Source: Branchiostoma lanceolatum (Eukaryota; Chordata; Leptocardii; Amphioxiformes; Branchiostomatidae). From it: a stretch of 64,000 nt of DNA. Below the pieces are notes generated by a model that was not told where the DNA came from, searched no databases, and saw only the letters and a program-made list of their open reading frames with translations. This document shows positions 61,801 through 64,000 of this stretch, piece after piece (positions within the stretch are counted from its first letter, which is position 1; the number at the start of each line of letters is the position of its first letter). The DNA lies in NCBI RefSeq assembly GCF_035083965.1, contig NC_089723.1, positions 37,331,193-37,395,192 of the forward strand, given 5' to 3'. The position numbers and the translations under genes are program-made.

Positions 61801-62766
61801 TTTCTCAGTGGAGAGAACACTGTGCAAACAAAACCACCACAAACATTTCAACATTTAAAGTGCATCCATGTCCTCGGTGCTGAACTGGTGATCCTGCAAA
61901 AAATACATGTAACATCAGGCCAAAGGTAACAAAGACATGGTGTCGTGTGGCCTACAATGAAGATTCATTGGTAGATGACTGGATAGCAAAGTCCTTTACA
62001 CACAACCAGTACACAACCACCTGCTGATGTTTTGGTGACCATCTGACACCTTTCTCAGGGGAATACTGACTGGTGCTACTTCACACTTGGGACCAGATCA
62101 GTATTCTTCACAATGCAGCAGTGACACCTTAGATCATTTTTCCCACTAACACAAGCAGTAAGAATCCTGTCTGTAGTGACCACCTGTCCACATAGACCAG
62201 CCTTTAGTGGCCCCCTGAGTGTTCTTCTTGAGATTTGAGCCAGAGGACATATTGGTATCTATTTTGATGTGATCATAACTATTTATTGTGACCATTCTGG
62301 TTTGGTAGCAGGTATAAAACTAAAACCATACCAGAATGGCTATCACACAAAAATACATACCAAATACTCTTCAAAAATCAGTGAGAATTTGCCAGGTCCT
62401 CAGATGAAATTTGGTGTCCTGGTCCATGGACATATTTTCTATGATGTGAGTTGCCTTGTTACCATCTGTATGATCTTTCTCTCATTACATATGTTTGTAG
62501 GCAATACATCGTGGGTGCCACCACCTTCATTGAAGAAACCCTGGGAGGAACCAACGGACCCACCGGGCAAACATCTCTGGCTGTTCAACATCCGCGAAGA
62601 CCCCGAGGAGAGAACAGACCTGTCGGAGAAACATCCCCGCGTGGTTCAGGAACTGTTGGAAAAGTTAGCCGCGTACAACAGAACAGCAGTGCCTGTGTTT
62701 TACCCATCCTTTGACCCTCAAGCAAACCCAGCGTTACATAATGACATGTGGGGACCATGGAGGTGA
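55831..62766 (+). CDS. ARSB: arylsulfatase B-like sulfatase, nine exons, complete
   Basis: Exons 55831-56021, 56892-57017, 57429-57519, 58648-58834, 59345-59535, 59641-59848, 60713-60956, 61592-61755 and 62501-62766 join in frame to 555 residues (human ARSB has 533). Exon 1 encodes a membrane segment at about residues 31-49 ([17 protein letters not shown]), acting as signal peptide or anchor. Catalytic features: DD at 85-86 (LADDYGWND), formylglycine motif CSPSR with Cys123, second signature with GKWHLG at 176-181, His274 (QAVHTPL), DNGG at 332-335 split by an intron, Lys350 ([10 protein letters not shown]). It ends DMWGPWR, like ARSB. Family role: lysosomal removal of 4-sulfate from N-acetylgalactosamine in dermatan and chondroitin sulfate. 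ARSI/ARSJ are the close alternatives. The first in-frame ATG is used; Met6 and Met7 also fit. Confidence 0.93.
56152..56349 (+). mobile_element. MITE family A, copy 3 (arylsulfatase intron 1)
   Basis: Ends ATAAGCTAGTTCGGAGTTGC and AACTCCGAACTTGCTTAT, with CTACTACGCATGTGCAGTGT and its inverse inside. The core has the same orientation as the unit 1 copy (GACATTGTCTAGATTTGCAT). Confidence 0.85.
57115..57203. repeat. 89-bp near-perfect hairpin in arylsulfatase intron 2
   Basis: A 44-base left arm (GAAGGTTAAACAGGACATG ... GATGAAC) and its reverse complement with three mismatches, separated by a single base. Could be a tiny MITE or a hairpin RNA source; nothing in the sequence decides. Confidence 0.85.
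57580..58085. mobile_element. 506-bp TIR element in arylsulfatase intron 3
   Basis: Ends CCGTATTTTCTCGATTAAAG and CTTTATTCGAGACAATACGG with TA on both sides. GTACGCACCCC recurs inside near 57600 and 57670, and GTATGCACCC near 58005. No coding capacity. Confidence 0.75.
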
Positions 62767-62786
62767 TGTCATACAAAATTAAGCAA

Positions 62787-63085
62787 GCAACTGGATGATT
62801 TCTCTAAAGACTAACTTAAAGACATTTCAGACAGCATCCACTGTCTTTCATCAGTGACTGGTTCACTATCGGATTCATTCTATCGCAACACATACTTCCC
62901 AAACCTCTGGAAACGTCTGTATATATAGGATTTGATCTTTGTTTGTCTTGTATGTACTTATATCATGTTGCTGTGTACATATTGTTTAACTATGGGCCAG
63001 TGAGTGCCTGAAACAAGTCACTGATGAAAGATTATAGTTGATGCTATCTGAAACGTCTTTAGAGAAATAATCCAGTTGCTTGAAG
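62787..63085. repeat. inverted repeat just after the arylsulfatase stop
   Basis: GCAACTGGATGATTTCTCTA, GACATTTCAGACAGCATCC and CTTTCATCAGTGACTGGTT on the left pair with the inverses at 63012-63085 (TCACTGATGAAAG, GATGCTATCTGAAACGTC, TAGAGAAATAATCCAGTTGC). MITE-like, with no clear target duplication. Confidence 0.75.
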
Positions 63086-63098
63086 ACAGAGTATTCAC

Positions 63099-63240
63099 TG
63101 AAGCATCCCAGTGTGGTTCAGGAACTGTTGGAAAAGTTAGCCGCGTACAACAGGACAGCAGTGCCCGTGTTCTACCCTTCCTTCGACCCTCAAGCAAACC
63201 CAGCGTTACATAATGACATGTGGGGACCATGGAGGTGATG
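63099..63240 (+). pseudogene. duplicate of the last 140 bp of arylsulfatase exon 9
   Basis: GTGGTTCAGGAACTGTTGGA through CATAATGACATGTGGGGACC and the stop codon repeat 62627-62767 with about 5 percent change, mostly synonymous (AGGACAGCAGTGCCCGTGTT). It lacks the exon start, acceptor and upstream coding, so it would lie in the 3' UTR of the real gene. Confidence 0.85.
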
Positions 63241-64000
63241 AAGTGACAGTGACTCACGGTTTTTCCTAATTTTGCTGCTATTTTGAAGCATAAGCTTTGA
63301 CTACGGGAGCTAAGGAAGCTTGTGACAAACCAAAGTGGAGAGATTTGAAGAAAGTCACTGATTGCTGCTTCAGGGTGTCCAGACTACTGCAGCAGCAGAA
63401 CACAGTGGAATGCTACTATTAGCTTTGAAGAATCCACGAGAATGGCCGCGTAAAAGAGGGATTGACAACATTAAGGAAAGTCTCCAGTGTGAGGGAGTGA
63501 ATGGAAAAAAAGGAGGACTTTCTTCAACAGTTGGTACCAAAATTAGCGTTTTGAGGGTTACGAAGGTACAGAATGGTACATGATTGCCATTTCTTTTTAA
63601 AAAAGCGGAGAGAGGAAGGTCTTAGAACCATAAAGGAATTCTATTTGTTGCAGATATGCAGCTGTGTTCAAGATAACTATTTGTGTAAAACAAATTATGT
63701 TGAGTTGTGGCAGTATAGAAACTTCAAACGTTGTGCAATATATAATGTTGTTAGGTTTCTATTGATGATAGGGTGATAGGGTGCAGACTTTCGGCAGCAT
63801 TCATTTTAATATCTAATATTGATATTTATATAGTGTACTAATATGTAACATTGCAGTACAAGGATATTGTTCCTTTATTCAGATTTCAGGCAGTAGCATT
63901 TAAGACAGAATGAAACTCAGTACATGAGCTTCCTATTGTCCTCTCTTCTTGTCCAAATCTAACTTCTTGAATAAAGAATACTTTTCCATGTCTTGCTTGT
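63241..64000 (+). other. probable 3' UTR of the arylsulfatase gene
   Basis: No further gene seen. AATAAA at 63970-63975 is the first good poly(A) signal after the stop. Confidence 0.5.

Overview
The window looks like nuclear DNA of an invertebrate chordate, most likely amphioxus (Branchiostoma). The basis is GT-AG genes with small introns, a CR1-like LINE with an octamer tail, a tRNA-derived SINE, many TA and 9-bp-TSD MITEs, TG microsatellites, and an arylsulfatase B gene of animal type. The species call is inference.

Layout. 0.2-3.35 kb: the 3' seven exons of a Cys-loop (nicotinic-receptor-like) channel subunit, + strand. 4.9-5.1 kb: a 21-bp minisatellite. 5.67-9.88 kb: a 4.2-kb element with about 406-bp inverted termini that carries decayed C2H2 zinc-finger fragments. 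9.9-14.2 kb: tandem and dispersed repeats, no gene. 14.2-48.3 kb: a head-to-tail cluster of seven C2H2 zinc-finger genes, all on +. Each unit normally has the same promoter/first exon ending in a CAG|GTAAG donor, an intron with a TG tract, one coding exon (a 22-25 residue leader, then 7-16 fingers of 28 residues), a 3' region with a recurring 19-bp motif, and AATAAA. 48.8-54.2 kb: a two-exon gene for a small basic orphan protein with decayed exon copies around it and a CACTA-ended element in its intron. 54.2-54.8 kb: a reverse-transcriptase tail running into a 20-bp minisatellite. 55.8-62.8 kb: a complete nine-exon arylsulfatase B-like gene with a partial duplicate of its last exon downstream.

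How it fits together. The cluster grew by tandem duplication and is still being reshaped. Unit 4 has lost its promoter by a junction deletion. Unit 5's promoter was cut by a LINE. Unit 2's array is broken by a 206-bp insert that could be spliced out in frame. Unit 3 lost its C-terminus to a 43-nt deletion. Unit 6 is frameshifted in an A run before four more fingers. Unit 7's intron took an intact CR1-type LINE. Finger frameworks are almost invariant while DNA-contact positions vary, which suggests a family of sequence-specific DNA binders diversifying quickly, analogous to vertebrate KRAB zinc-finger clusters but without any known effector domain.
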